A stretch of DNA of 64,000 bases from contig NZ_KB904582.1 in NCBI RefSeq assembly GCF_000380125.1, positions 33,888 through 97,887 of the forward strand. The letters are read 5' to 3'. The position numbers and the translations under genes are program-made. Of this stretch, positions 41,088 through 50,116 are shown piece after piece. Source of the DNA: Streptococcus ovis DSM 16829. Lineage in GTDB: Bacteria > Bacillota > Bacilli > Lactobacillales > Streptococcaceae. A model generated the notes under the pieces. That model was not told the origin of the DNA. It worked only from the letters and a program-made list of their open reading frames with translations, and did not search any database. Position 1 is the first letter of the stretch. Each line of letters starts with the position of its first letter.

Positions 41088-42014
41088 ATGTCTATTACAT
41101 CCTTACTTGGTATCCAATATCCTATTTTTCAAGGGGCCATGGCACAAATTGCCCACTATCAACTAGCTGCTGCAGTTTCTGAGGCAGGTGGCCTAGGCAT
41201 TATTGCCTCTGGAGGCATGACTGGAGAAGAGCTTCGGACTGAAATCCGTGAATTGCGAAAACTGACTGATAAACCATTCGGTGTCAACATCATGCTCATG
41301 ATGAAAAATGTTGAAGAAATTGTCAATGTCATCATTGAAGAAAAAGTGCCTGTTGTAACAACTGGCGCTGGAACACCAAAATTCATCATGCCTTATCTCA
41401 AAGAAGCAGGTATCAAAGTTATTCCTGTGATTGCCAGTGTCAAGCACGCTGTTAAGATGGAAGAACTTGGAGCAGATGCAGTCATCGCTGAAGGAACCGA
41501 AGCTGGAGGACATATTGGCGAAATGACTACAATGGCACTACTACCTCAGGTGACTCGTGCAGTGGATATCCCTGTTATTGGAGCAGGAGGAATTGCAGAT
41601 GGTCGCGGGATTGCTGCCGCCTTTGCTCTCGGCGCGCAAGGAGTGCAAATGGGAACTCTCTTCCTTGCGACTACTGAATGCCCCATTTCAGATGCTTATA
41701 AACAAGCAATCGTCGAGGCCATTGATACTGCAACCGCTGTAACAGGAAGAATTGCTGGTGCTCCAGTACGTTGCATTCGAAACGAAATGACAGACCATTA
41801 TATCGAATTAGAACGCAAAGGGGCTAGTCGAGACGAATTGGAAGAAATCACACTGGGTTCTCTTTCAAAAGCAGTGTATGATGGCGACATTGTCAATGGA
41901 TCTATGATGAGTGGTCAAATAGCCGGTCTTGTTTCAGAAATAAAACCTTGTAAAGAAGTCATTGAGCAATTGATAACAGATGCTAAAAATGTTCTCTCTC
42001 ACTTGTCTATTTAA
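41088..42014 (+). CDS. FabK-like enoyl-ACP reductase II / nitronate monooxygenase-family flavoprotein
   Basis: A 308-residue FMN-binding TIM-barrel protein. Signature segments are YPIFQGAMAQIAHYQLAAAVS, GGLGIIASGG, TDKPFGVNIMLM, GADAVIAEGTEAGGHIG and PVIGAGGIADGRG. This matches FabK (which reduces enoyl-ACP in streptococcal fatty-acid synthesis) and nitronate monooxygenase; the overall pattern is closest to FabK. Streptococci usually carry fabK inside the fab cluster, so a lone gene here is a possible second copy. The start at 41088 follows GGAGG and is preferred over the frame from 41028. Whether it acts on enoyl-ACP is not shown. Confidence 0.8.
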   Translation: MSITSLLGIQYPIFQGAMAQIAHYQLAAAVSEAGGLGIIASGGMTGEELRTEIRELRKLTDKPFGVNIMLMMKNVEEIVNVIIEEKVPVVTTGAGTPKFIMPYLKEAGIKVIPVIASVKHAVKMEELGADAVIAEGTEAGGHIGEMTTMALLPQVTRAVDIPVIGAGGIADGRGIAAAFALGAQGVQMGTLFLATTECPISDAYKQAIVEAIDTATAVTGRIAGAPVRCIRNEMTDHYIELERKGASRDELEEITLGSLSKAVYDGDIVNGSMMSGQIAGLVSEIKPCKEVIEQLITDAKNVLSHLSI

Positions 42015-42021
42015 GCAAATT

Positions 42022-42057
42022 AAACATTCCCTCGTCCATCTGAACGGGGGAATGTTA
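42022..42057. terminator. Terminator between the FabK-like and CHAP genes
   Basis: AACATTCCC (42023-42031) pairs with GGGGAATGTT (42047-42056). It lies between converging genes; the T-rich runs are short. Confidence 0.6.
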
Positions 42058-42059
42058 CG

Positions 42060-43271
42060 TTATTGTACATAGAAGGAGATGCCTTCATATTTCCAACCGC
42101 GCCCAACAAGTACGTTTTTCTCATTGGCATCTGCGGTATAAAGATGAACTCTCAATCCTGCATGATGATATAGACGATAAATCGGACGTTTTCCAGAAGA
42201 GTACCAGGCAATTCCTTCATAGCGCCAGCCATTTTTTGAAAGAACATTTTTTTCGTTTACATTTGTCGTATACAGATGTTCACGTAGCCCAGAATGATAC
42301 AGGCGGTAAACCGCTTGCCCATTTGTAACTGCTTTAAATTTTTCACCTTCAAATTTCCAGCCACGTTGGCCTAAGGTCTTAGCTTCTGATAAATTCTTCG
42401 TGTAGAGGTGACGTTGGATTCCTCCATGATAAACACGATAGACCGTTTCAGATTTGACTGTTGGTTGGGTTGTTTTCGTCGTCTTTTTAGTAGTGGCTTT
42501 AGTCGTTGGTTTGGTCGTCTTTTGCGGAGCCGCATTGACCGCTTTCTTAGCGACGACTGGCTGGATTGCCTTTGGCTGTTCTTTGAGATAAATATAGCCT
42601 AAAAACTTGCGTGCAATTCCAGGAACTTGTGATTTCTTATAATTTTTATACAACACACCATTGTATTTGCCCCATTTACCTCCCAAATAACCACCTTGGG
42701 AAATAGTAACCGTATCCCCTTTGACCTCTTCGACCAAGGCAAGATGGCCATAATTATAGGTTCCATCAATTTTATAAGGAGTTTGTTCCCACACAGCCAG
42801 AGCATATTTAGCAGGTTCTTTCCCCAATTTGTATCCTACTTTTGGCATATAATCCCAATAGGCTGAGGCACCATACAGCTTATATTTGTTCATTCCCGCA
42901 TATGGTAGGTTATAGTTGAACAAAGACTTTGTGCGGTCTCTCACCCACTGAACACAACCAGCATAGGTATAATCCACCGTGCTTTCAAGACTAACCTGTT
43001 TCTCTTCTGACACTTTGGGTACTTGCGTCGTAATCGGCTCTTGTCTTGTATCTTCTTGGATTGTAGTCGACTGCACGGTACTTGTTGTAGCTTCTGTAGT
43101 CGAAGGCGTAATAGCTGTTGTATTGGGCAAAGTAGTCCCTGTGCTCGTTGTAGATAAGTTGGACGTAGTCGTTTCAGTATTTGCCAGCGTCAAAGTGGTA
43201 GACTGTAACAGGCTAATACCAATCACCAACGTTAGAACAATTGATTTTAACAACATTTTCTTCTGTTTCAT
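42060..43271 (-). CDS. Secreted CHAP-domain protein with three C-terminal repeats
   Basis: A 403-residue exported protein. Residues 1-30 form a signal peptide (KSIVLTLVIGISLLQSTTLTLA). Residues ~30-85 are Ser/Thr-rich. A CHAP amidase domain follows (~95-215) with catalytic cysteine in YAGCVQWVRD and histidine in YGHLALVEEV. A TTKATTKKTTK linker precedes three ~42-residue repeats beginning YRVYHGG, YRLYHSG and YRLYHHAG, each ending with GWKFEG/GWRYEG-type sequence. The repeats fit a DUF5648-like family and probably bind cell wall. Likely a peptidoglycan hydrolase, perhaps phage-derived in origin. No LPXTG or membrane anchor is visible. Confidence 0.9.
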   Translation of the reverse strand: MKQKKMLLKSIVLTLVIGISLLQSTTLTLANTETTTSNLSTTSTGTTLPNTTAITPSTTEATTSTVQSTTIQEDTRQEPITTQVPKVSEEKQVSLESTVDYTYAGCVQWVRDRTKSLFNYNLPYAGMNKYKLYGASAYWDYMPKVGYKLGKEPAKYALAVWEQTPYKIDGTYNYGHLALVEEVKGDTVTISQGGYLGGKWGKYNGVLYKNYKKSQVPGIARKFLGYIYLKEQPKAIQPVVAKKAVNAAPQKTTKPTTKATTKKTTKTTQPTVKSETVYRVYHGGIQRHLYTKNLSEAKTLGQRGWKFEGEKFKAVTNGQAVYRLYHSGLREHLYTTNVNEKNVLSKNGWRYEGIAWYSSGKRPIYRLYHHAGLRVHLYTADANEKNVLVGRGWKYEGISFYVQ

Positions 43272-43447
43272 ATATATCCCTTTTCAGTTAATGCCGTTAC
43301 ATTATACCTCCTCTATATTACAAACAGAAGTCATTTTGATTAAATTTCGTTCAAATCAAACACTGGATTTCTGATGTTTTTAAACCTTTAGCTCTTGGCT
43401 ATTTGCTATCTTGTTTTCAGACACTTTCTAGCGAACAATGCCTGTAT

Positions 43448-44608
43448 TTAGTGCTTGTTTCTTGTCGTAAATTGTTTTCCAATTAAATAAAAACTAATAA
43501 TAAAACAGCAAACTGCATAAATTCCAAAAGCCCCTGTCTGGGTCGGATTTAGTTTTTCCAAGATTGTCGGAAAAATGGAAGCCGTTGCTCCCCCAATATT
43601 ACACCCCATCAAAACAATTGTCATCACTGCATTCATCAAATGCTTTGGTGCTTTTTCTGTCGCACTACTAAAAACAATCGTCAAAACGATACTATAAAAG
43701 AAACCACTAATCATAGCCCCTAAACCAAGCATCAGTAACTGTTGCGAGAGGGCTACAACAACCACTGAAAGACCAAACATCGTATATGCAAGAGGGAGGA
43801 GCCAATTTTTCAAACAACCAATTAGGAGGGCATATACCGTACCAGCTACAATTCCCATGAGCTGCATCGAACTAAGAATCCAACTAGCTTGTATCGCCGT
43901 GCCTAGTCCAGATTTGGTCACAATCACTGGAATTCGAATCGTCAAGAAGGTATTGACATTAATGACAAAAAAGGCTAAAAAGGCTAGGCCAAGTGCTACT
44001 TTCCACAATTCCAGATTCAATTTTTCTTTTTCTACTACATTTTGCACAACTGGTTCTTCTTGCATTGGAACAAAGGCTAAGAATAACATGAGAATGAGTA
44101 GAGCTAGCAAATAAATCAAAAAAGTTGCTTGCCAGCCAAAGCCAGTCAACCAGCCTGCCAAAAGCGTCAAACTAGCACTTCCAAGTACTTCTGCTGAACC
44201 ACGCAAGCCCATCATTCGAACTCGTTCTTTTCCACTGAAATGAGTCCCAACTATATTGATTGCCCGGGCATTAATCATCCCAAGCCCAAGTCCCATCAGG
44301 ATACGTGCTAGAAACATCAAGGGATAGGAAGCAACAACAGCTGGCAATACGCCTCCAATTGCCAGTAGCAACAAGCCACCAGCAATGATTTTTCGTTCAG
44401 ATAAAAACCTGACAAAAAGAGGATTGAGTAGGAGCCCAGCCATAATCGCTAAAGAAGTTACTGTCACTAAAAATTCAACTTGAGAAGAACCAATTCCTTG
44501 CTCCGCAAAGGCATCAATCATTTGAGGAAGGGCAGGGGAAATTGCAAATGTAGAGACCAACATCAAGGACAGAGAGAGAATACTTATCTTTTCTAATATT
44601 TTTTTCAT
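43448..44608 (-). CDS. Major facilitator superfamily transporter
   Basis: A 386-residue transporter with about 12 membrane helices and the MFS motif in the early cytosolic loop (LFVRFLSERKIIAGGLL). The pattern suits a drug or small-metabolite exporter of the 12-helix type. It is divergent from a Crp/Fnr-type regulator, and the two probably form a regulated pair. The substrate cannot be read. Normal length with no visible defects. Confidence 0.85.
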   Translation of the reverse strand: MKKILEKISILSLSLMLVSTFAISPALPQMIDAFAEQGIGSSQVEFLVTVTSLAIMAGLLLNPLFVRFLSERKIIAGGLLLLAIGGVLPAVVASYPLMFLARILMGLGLGMINARAINIVGTHFSGKERVRMMGLRGSAEVLGSASLTLLAGWLTGFGWQATFLIYLLALLILMLFLAFVPMQEEPVVQNVVEKEKLNLELWKVALGLAFLAFFVINVNTFLTIRIPVIVTKSGLGTAIQASWILSSMQLMGIVAGTVYALLIGCLKNWLLPLAYTMFGLSVVVVALSQQLLMLGLGAMISGFFYSIVLTIVFSSATEKAPKHLMNAVMTIVLMGCNIGGATASIFPTILEKLNPTQTGAFGIYAVCCFIISFYLIGKQFTTRNKH

Positions 44609-44708
44609 GCATCACCTATTAAAGCATACGCTTTATTTCCATTTTTTCACTTTCTCCAGTATAATAGATTTGAAAATCAATAAATAGGACATTTGTCACA
44701 AAATTGCC

Positions 44709-45371
44709 ATGAAACACATCAAAAATACCCATCTTAGACAAACATTTATCGCGTCCCCTGTTATCCAAGATTTATTTCCTGAGAAATTTCAAGACCAGCT
44801 CCAACTAGTCACCTATCAAGCAGGTGAAAGCATCTGCCACCAAGGTGATCAACTTCAATACTTATCCGTCTTCTTGCAAGGCAAAATCAAAGTAATGCGT
44901 CGCCTCTTTAATGGTCGAGAGCTCATTTTTGGCATCTATGATACCCCAAATATTATCGGGGATATTGAGTTAATGATTAAGGAATCGGCCGTCTCATCTG
45001 TTGTTGCTCTAGAAGATTCCTGGGTCCTCCAGCTTCCTCTCACCAATACTGAGGAGCTCCTGAGCGATACAAGTTTTCTCTATAATATTGGCAAAAGTCT
45101 TGCCCATATTCTTTATACACAGGGAATCCAATCCGCTAGTAATGTTGGTTATTCTGTCAAAGAACGGCTTGCAACGCATATCTTATCCATTGAGCACGAT
45201 GGTTACTTTCGTTTAGAATTAGGGACACTGGCCGATTCTTTTGGAACAAGCTACCGCCATCTTTTACGGGTTCTACGAGAATTATTATCGCTCGGCATTC
45301 TTTCGAAAGAGAAGAAACTGTATCATATTGAACAGCGCATCAAGCTAGAGCAGTGGGCCATTGAAACCTGA
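44709..45371 (+). CDS. Crp/Fnr-family transcriptional regulator
   Basis: A 220-residue regulator with an N-terminal cyclic-nucleotide-binding-like beta-roll (AGESICHQGDQLQYLSVFLQGKIKV, residues ~40-65) and a C-terminal HTH (~150-200, GTLADSFGTSYRHLLRVLREL). The nucleotide pocket lacks the classic cAMP residues (RxS), and there is no Fnr-type four-cysteine cluster, so the signal is unknown. It faces away from the MFS gene at 44608, a candidate target. Its 5' region lacks a clear operator. Confidence 0.85.
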   Translation: MKHIKNTHLRQTFIASPVIQDLFPEKFQDQLQLVTYQAGESICHQGDQLQYLSVFLQGKIKVMRRLFNGRELIFGIYDTPNIIGDIELMIKESAVSSVVALEDSWVLQLPLTNTEELLSDTSFLYNIGKSLAHILYTQGIQSASNVGYSVKERLATHILSIEHDGYFRLELGTLADSFGTSYRHLLRVLRELLSLGILSKEKKLYHIEQRIKLEQWAIET

Positions 45372-45439
45372 TGCAAAACTTTTATTCTCTGCCATTTCAT
45401 GTTATACTTTAGAAAGAAGATTAGAAGGAGAAAGAGTAT

Positions 45440-46054
45440 ATGTCCGTTATTGAACGTTTAACCAAAGCCAGTCACTTGATTGATATGGATGATATTATTC
45501 GTGAGGGAAATCCAACCCTACGCCAAGTTGCTGAGGAAGTGCCCCTTCCTCTCTCTGATCAAGATATTTTACTTGGTGAGAAAATGATGCAATTTTTAAA
45601 GCATTCTCAGGATCCAGTCATGGCTGAAAAAATGGGATTACGTGGTGGCGTTGGACTTGCAGCTCCTCAGTTGGATATCTCCCGTCGCATCATTGCGGTC
45701 CTCGTGCCAAATCCAGAAGATCCAGACGGCAATCCCCCTAAAGAGGCCTACGCCCTGCAAGAAGTGATGTACAATCCCAAAATTGTAGCTCACTCTGTGC
45801 AAGAAGCTGCTGTTGAGGGAGGAGAAGGTTGTCTCTCTGTAGACCGAGAAGTAGCAGGCTACGTTGTCCGCCACGCTCGTGTAACAGTTGACTATTTCGA
45901 CAAATTTGGTGAAAAGCATCGCATCAAACTAAAAGGATTCAATGCCATTGTCGTCCAACATGAAATTGACCATATCAATGGTATCATGTTCTATGACCGG
46001 ATTGACCCAGAGCACCCACTAGCTGTGAAAGATGGTATGTTAATTATTGAATAA
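45440..46054 (+). CDS. def: Peptide deformylase
   Basis: A 204-residue metalloenzyme (Gram-positive type 2) that removes the N-formyl group from new proteins. All three motifs are intact: GVGLAAPQ (residues 70-77), EGCLSV with zinc ligand C131 and QHEIDH with H174, E175 and H178. AGAAGGAGA precedes the ATG. It is followed by a hairpin pair at 46053-46130. Single gene. Confidence 0.97.
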   Translation: MSVIERLTKASHLIDMDDIIREGNPTLRQVAEEVPLPLSDQDILLGEKMMQFLKHSQDPVMAEKMGLRGGVGLAAPQLDISRRIIAVLVPNPEDPDGNPPKEAYALQEVMYNPKIVAHSVQEAAVEGGEGCLSVDREVAGYVVRHARVTVDYFDKFGEKHRIKLKGFNAIVVQHEIDHINGIMFYDRIDPEHPLAVKDGMLIIE

Positions 46055-46078
46055 AAAAAGAGTTCACCGAACTCCTTC
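46053..46078 (-). terminator. Terminator after the CPBP gene
   Basis: On the minus strand GAGTTC-GGT-GAACTC is followed by T7. It overlaps the def stop. Confidence 0.75.
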
Positions 46079-46088
46079 ATTTGCAGAC

Positions 46089-46130
46089 AAATCCCTTGGA
46101 AATTCCAATTCCGCAGGGATTTTCTTTTTA
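46089..46130 (+). terminator. Terminator after def
   Basis: AAATCCCT (46089-46096) pairs with AGGGATTT (46115-46122) followed by TTCTTTTT, reading from def. Confidence 0.75.
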
Positions 46131-46880
46131 TCTGCTAAATCCTGCAGCAATCATTGCTTGTTTTTTAGGCCGAAGCAACCACAAGGCAACAGGGAGAAAA
46201 ATAAATGCTAGTAGCGGAAGCGCGAGCCAAGCATTGTCAGGAATCGTTGGCGCTTCTAGGCCTTGGATCCCAATAGCAACAAAATCTTGCATAAAGTGTC
46301 CAAGCATCACCCAAAGTAAAGATTGGCTACGAACATAAATAGCACCATAGAATATCCCCATGAGCGTTGCCGCTGTTATCTGAAACAGGGTATAATCCAA
46401 GGGTTGATGCGTGATATTTTGTAGATGAGCTAGACCAAAGATGAAACTAGATCCAATAACAGCTAACCAGATATCACGCCCTCTTTGTTGGCTATCCTTC
46501 AACAATCCGCCTAGTAACAAACCACGACAGATATATTCTTCCATAATAGCTGCTTCAAGGCTCACAATAAGGGACAAGCCAATATTTTCTGGCCTAATGC
46601 TAAAGACACCCGTCACATTAAAGAACAAAATGTATACAAACAAGGGGGCTGCTGCCCCTAATTGTTTCCAAAAAGGAATATTTCTAGAATAAAACTCTGG
46701 AAAAATACGAAACAATCGTCTGTCTAAAAAGGCAAAAATTCCTACTAGTAACACCCCCTGCACCACGATAGCCGGCACAGTCGGTAATGGTAAATAATGA
46801 CAACAATACAAAATCACTTGCAACAGTCCCCACATTAGTAGGGCTCGTAGCCACCTATGCTCTTGAAGTCTTTGCATCAA
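46128..46880 (-). CDS. CPBP-family intramembrane metalloprotease
   Basis: A 250-residue integral membrane protein with about seven helices. The three CPBP (Abi/CAAX protease-like) motifs are present: EAAIMEEYICRGLLL (EExxxR), FIFGLAHLQN (FxxxH) and MLGHFMQDF. Family members process membrane-bound peptides, including immunity to bacteriocins in Gram-positives. No bacteriocin gene is adjacent, so the role is unknown. It precedes pepS in the opposite reading order and may be co-transcribed. Confidence 0.85.
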   Translation of the reverse strand: MMQRLQEHRWLRALLMWGLLQVILYCCHYLPLPTVPAIVVQGVLLVGIFAFLDRRLFRIFPEFYSRNIPFWKQLGAAAPLFVYILFFNVTGVFSIRPENIGLSLIVSLEAAIMEEYICRGLLLGGLLKDSQQRGRDIWLAVIGSSFIFGLAHLQNITHQPLDYTLFQITAATLMGIFYGAIYVRSQSLLWVMLGHFMQDFVAIGIQGLEAPTIPDNAWLALPLLAFIFLPVALWLLRPKKQAMIAAGFSR

Positions 46881-46936
46881 TACTCCTTTCTAAAAACACT
46901 GAATATCCTATCGATACCCAGTGTTCATTTGTTCTA

Positions 46937-48178
46937 TTAAATTGCCCAGTCACCATTGCGGAAGACTGGTACAACCGTGCCATCTTCATGGATTCCGTCG
47001 ATATCCATTTGAGCGGAACCAATCATGAAGTCCACATGAACATCTGAACGGTTAAGTCCTGCTGCTTCCAACTCTTCTTGGGTCATTTCCGTACCACCTT
47101 CGATACTAAAGGCATAGGCTGCGCCGATGGCCAAATGGTTTGAGGCATTTTCATCAAAGAGGGTGGTAAAGAAAGTAATATTTGATTGTGAAATTGGGCT
47201 CTTGTCTGGTACAAGGGCAACTTCTCCAAGAGCTCGCGCCCCATCATTATCAAAGACTAATTTCTTTATGACTTCATCGCCTTTTTCAGCTGACACATCC
47301 ACAATTTCACCATCTTTAAAGGTTACTTTGATACCTTCGATGATGTTGCCATTATAGCTGAGTGGTTTTGTAGACGTTACATAGCCATCCGCCACGCGGT
47401 AATCAGGCGCTGTGAAAACTTCTTCTGTCGGCATGTTCGCCACGAAATGCTCCCCTTGCGCATTGATAGAACCAGCTGATTCCCAACGGTGGTTTTTTGG
47501 TAGGCCAAGTGTCAAGTCGGTTCCTGGCGCTGTGTAATGCAACTTGGCAAATTGTGCTTTGTTCAAGATAGCAGCTTTTTCATCCAAGCGTTCTTCATGT
47601 TCAATCCATGCTTGAACGGGATCTTCTTCATAGACACGACAAGTTTTGAAGATTTGGTCCCAAAGAAGGTCTACCGCCTCTTCTTCGCTCGCTGCATTTG
47701 GAAAGACTTTCTTCGCCCATTCTGGACTAGAAGCCGCACCTAAGGCCCAACTAATTTTATTGGCTTGGCTAGCATTGCGAAGCGGTTTAAGAGCAATGTT
47801 GGCTGCACGAGTCGCACGAGATAATTTCTCTGCATCTACACCATCTAAAGCACCTGGATCATCTGATAAGATCACCAAACGGCTTGCTTTTTTCTCCAAG
47901 ACGTAGTTCATTTCTTCAACTTTGTGAGCTGGAATAGCTTCCAAGCGCTCTACAGGAACATTCAAATAGCGCTCTCGCAAAATCACATCGTCATCCCACT
48001 GCATGATGACCTCTTCAGCACCAAGAGCATAGGCTTCTTTGACCAATAGACGGGCAAATTCAGCTTGATCAACAGCGATACGAAGATGAACCGTGTGTCC
48101 TGGTTGAACATTGATACCACGCTTCACCAAGAGATGAGCATATTTTGCAAGGTTTTCTTTAAAATTTGGTAAAACCAT
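46937..48178 (-). CDS. pepS: Aminopeptidase PepS (M29 family)
   Basis: A 413-residue metallo-aminopeptidase of the M29 (thermophilic aminopeptidase) family, which frees N-terminal residues from peptides in the cytosol. Conserved metal-binding stretches include FVANMPTEEVFTAPDYRVADG near 240 and the C-terminal NRSDVHVDFMIGSAQMDIDG with histidine and aspartates. The length is as in lactic-acid-bacterial PepS. It likely supports peptide nutrition. Single gene with a nearby -10-like sequence. Confidence 0.92.
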   Translation of the reverse strand: MVLPNFKENLAKYAHLLVKRGINVQPGHTVHLRIAVDQAEFARLLVKEAYALGAEEVIMQWDDDVILRERYLNVPVERLEAIPAHKVEEMNYVLEKKASRLVILSDDPGALDGVDAEKLSRATRAANIALKPLRNASQANKISWALGAASSPEWAKKVFPNAASEEEAVDLLWDQIFKTCRVYEEDPVQAWIEHEERLDEKAAILNKAQFAKLHYTAPGTDLTLGLPKNHRWESAGSINAQGEHFVANMPTEEVFTAPDYRVADGYVTSTKPLSYNGNIIEGIKVTFKDGEIVDVSAEKGDEVIKKLVFDNDGARALGEVALVPDKSPISQSNITFFTTLFDENASNHLAIGAAYAFSIEGGTEMTQEELEAAGLNRSDVHVDFMIGSAQMDIDGIHEDGTVVPVFRNGDWAI

Positions 48179-48237
48179 GAGTGTCTCCTTTAAATAAAAT
48201 ACCTTACTATTCTATCATACATAAAAGTAAAAAGATA

Positions 48238-48561
48238 CTATTGGAAATAAACTCGCCCCAACCGCCACATCATCCGTAGATTACGCCAAAAACGCCCTAT
48301 ACTAAAGGATGTCAAACCTAATAAAAAGAGAGCAAGCAGTAACATCCATCCAACCTCTTTATCTCGCCACACAATAGCAAGGACTACTCCGGCACAAAGG
48401 CCTACTATCAAACTCACTATCAGGATTACTAGGCAACTCAACCACCCTCCCCAAAAATAGAAATGTCGATAGGGAGCTGAGGGACCAACCTTTTTTTCTG
48501 TGACAACATCACCAAATTCAAAGACCAACATACCGAATAGTTCAAAGAAAAATTCAATCAT
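48238..48561 (-). CDS. Small membrane protein of the PadR operon (107 residues)
   Basis: A protein with two central membrane segments (WGGWLSCLVILIVSLIVGLCAG and VGWMLLLALFLLGLTSFSIG) and a basic C-terminus (RNLRMMWRLGRVYF). Its ATG overlaps the previous gene's stop by four bases (48558-48561), so it is translationally coupled to the 356-residue gene. I do not recognise a family. It is the last gene of the PadR-HAAS-like operon and probably works with the preceding membrane protein. Confidence 0.75.
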   Translation of the reverse strand: MIEFFFELFGMLVFEFGDVVTEKKVGPSAPYRHFYFWGGWLSCLVILIVSLIVGLCAGVVLAIVWRDKEVGWMLLLALFLLGLTSFSIGRFWRNLRMMWRLGRVYFQ

Positions 48562-49628
48562 TTATCAGCCTCCTTTTGCTCAAAAAAATCTTGTAGATGA
48601 TGACGATAAGGTGCTGCTTTTTCCAACCAAGCTTCTCTTGCTGGAAATCCCTTGGCTACCATCTGATTAAAAAAGAAAATAACTGCGTTTCCTACAATCA
48701 ATTCAATCAGAGTGAAAATCAGGGCGTCAAACAAGGGGTCATTCAAATAGACAGGAATCACAAACGGTAGAAGAATCACTATCCCTACCAACCAAAACCA
48801 TTTATGAAAGAGTTTGTCTCGTCGCAAATCTTTTTCCAACTTTTGATAAAAACTCTCTGATGTTTTACCTTTGGCTAAGTGTTTTCGGAAACGTTTGGCG
48901 TAGGTCTGATGCAATTCAGATTCAACATATAATTGACCCCCCTGTTTTTTGAACGTTTTCGCCTCCTCTTTTACCAATCGTTTATCAGGATTGTACCAAG
49001 TTCCAAATTTTCGATAGTTTTGATAGACTTCCCATAGTTTGTAAGGTAAGACATAGGCGGCTGCGATAGCCATTGTCCAAAAACGAGAGCCCTTTACTAC
49101 AAAATGCCCACTCAGATGAAAAATACCAATAAAGAACAAGATGCTAACTGCTAGCATGAGCCCATAGAAAAGAACTGTTTTTATACCAGCTTTCCGAACT
49201 AAAAAATGGTAAGCTAGATGACCAATCGGGGTAAGAAGGAAACTAAGCAACAAACCGAGAAGATAAGGTGAAAGATTGATGGTTGCCCCTTCAACCTGAC
49301 CAAACAAACTATCTCCCCCAAAGAAGAACAGCTCAACACCGAAAAACCAAAGAGCTAGATCGTACAGACGCTTGGGGATACTAGCGATGAAACGATGAAG
49401 CTTGCGTTGTTCAAAATAGGATTGGCAAAAGGTTTCAATATCGTCTCCTATAATCTCTTCAACAGGCTTATTTTCTGCCTGTGCGGTAAAAAGAACATCA
49501 TAGAGATTGAGCATAGCATCATCGCTCTCTTCCTCTGGGATTTCCTGCACATTGGCATAAAGATACACACGGTCAAAGACGCCTTTATAGGGCTCTTTTA
49601 ATTGCTCTGATAGGGTAAAGAAACTCAT
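48558..49628 (-). CDS. Membrane protein with HAAS-like N-terminal domain (356 residues)
   Basis: The first ~95 residues (LYDVLFTAQAENKPVEEIIG, then FCQSYFEQRK) resemble the helical HAAS/DUF1048-type signalling domains that occur next to PadR regulators. About six membrane segments follow. An insert of ~60 basic residues (around 215-275) lies between segments. Function unknown. It lies 8 bases after the padR stop. The family call is tentative. Confidence 0.7.
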   Translation of the reverse strand: MSFFTLSEQLKEPYKGVFDRVYLYANVQEIPEEESDDAMLNLYDVLFTAQAENKPVEEIIGDDIETFCQSYFEQRKLHRFIASIPKRLYDLALWFFGVELFFFGGDSLFGQVEGATINLSPYLLGLLLSFLLTPIGHLAYHFLVRKAGIKTVLFYGLMLAVSILFFIGIFHLSGHFVVKGSRFWTMAIAAAYVLPYKLWEVYQNYRKFGTWYNPDKRLVKEEAKTFKKQGGQLYVESELHQTYAKRFRKHLAKGKTSESFYQKLEKDLRRDKLFHKWFWLVGIVILLPFVIPVYLNDPLFDALIFTLIELIVGNAVIFFFNQMVAKGFPAREAWLEKAAPYRHHLQDFFEQKEADK

Positions 49629-49636
49629 AAAACCTC

Positions 49637-49960
49637 CTATTTCTGTTCTAAAATCTGCTCTACACTGACTACTATGGTCTGAAAATCAGCTTGAAAGCTC
49701 TGCAATTTTTCACACCCTTCTGGTGTGATGGTGTAGTACTTTCGGATGGGACCCAGAGGAGATTTTGCTTTACGGCATTGAATCAATCCTTGCTTATCCA
49801 AGCGAGTCAGAACTGGATAGAGAGTTCCTTCACCAATTCCAGCTAGGCCTGTCTTTTCCAATTCAGACAATATCTCATAACCATAGGTTTCTCCACGTAC
49901 GATAATCCCTAATACACATCCCTCTAAAATACCTTTTAGTAATTGCGTGTCAACAGCCAT
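49637..49960 (-). CDS. PadR-family transcriptional regulator
   Basis: A 107-residue winged-helix regulator. Family segments are CVLGIIVRGETYGYEILSEL (residues ~14-33), GTLYPVLTRLDKQGLI and PIRKYYTITPEG. PadR proteins repress neighbouring genes and respond to small hydrophobic compounds or membrane stress. It is the first gene of a three-gene operon with two membrane proteins, which are its probable targets. AGGAGGGGGA precedes the ATG. Confidence 0.92.
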   Translation of the reverse strand: MAVDTQLLKGILEGCVLGIIVRGETYGYEILSELEKTGLAGIGEGTLYPVLTRLDKQGLIQCRKAKSPLGPIRKYYTITPEGCEKLQSFQADFQTIVVSVEQILEQK

Positions 49961-50060
49961 CTCCCCCTCCTTTCCACTACTTTGTAATACAAAGTAGATT
50001 TGACGTCTTTATCATACTCCATATACTTGGCATTGTCAAGTAGCAATCAAACTCATTTAC

Positions 50061-50108
50061 AAAAAAAGATTGGGCATTCTCAATAGCGAGAATCGTCCAA
50101 TCTTTTTC
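50061..50108 (-). terminator. Terminator after polC
   Basis: AAAGATTGG... and ...CCAATCTTT form a long stem (50061-50081 with 50088-50107), A7 on one side and T5 on the other, just after the polC stop. Confidence 0.85.
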
Positions 50109-50116
50109 ATTCTACC

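Noticed and set aside
43272-43320. Two TGTAAY half-sites near the CHAP promoter as a WalR box
   Set aside because: The spacing between the half-sites (21 bases start to start) is not the usual 11-base period, so a WalR site is not supported.
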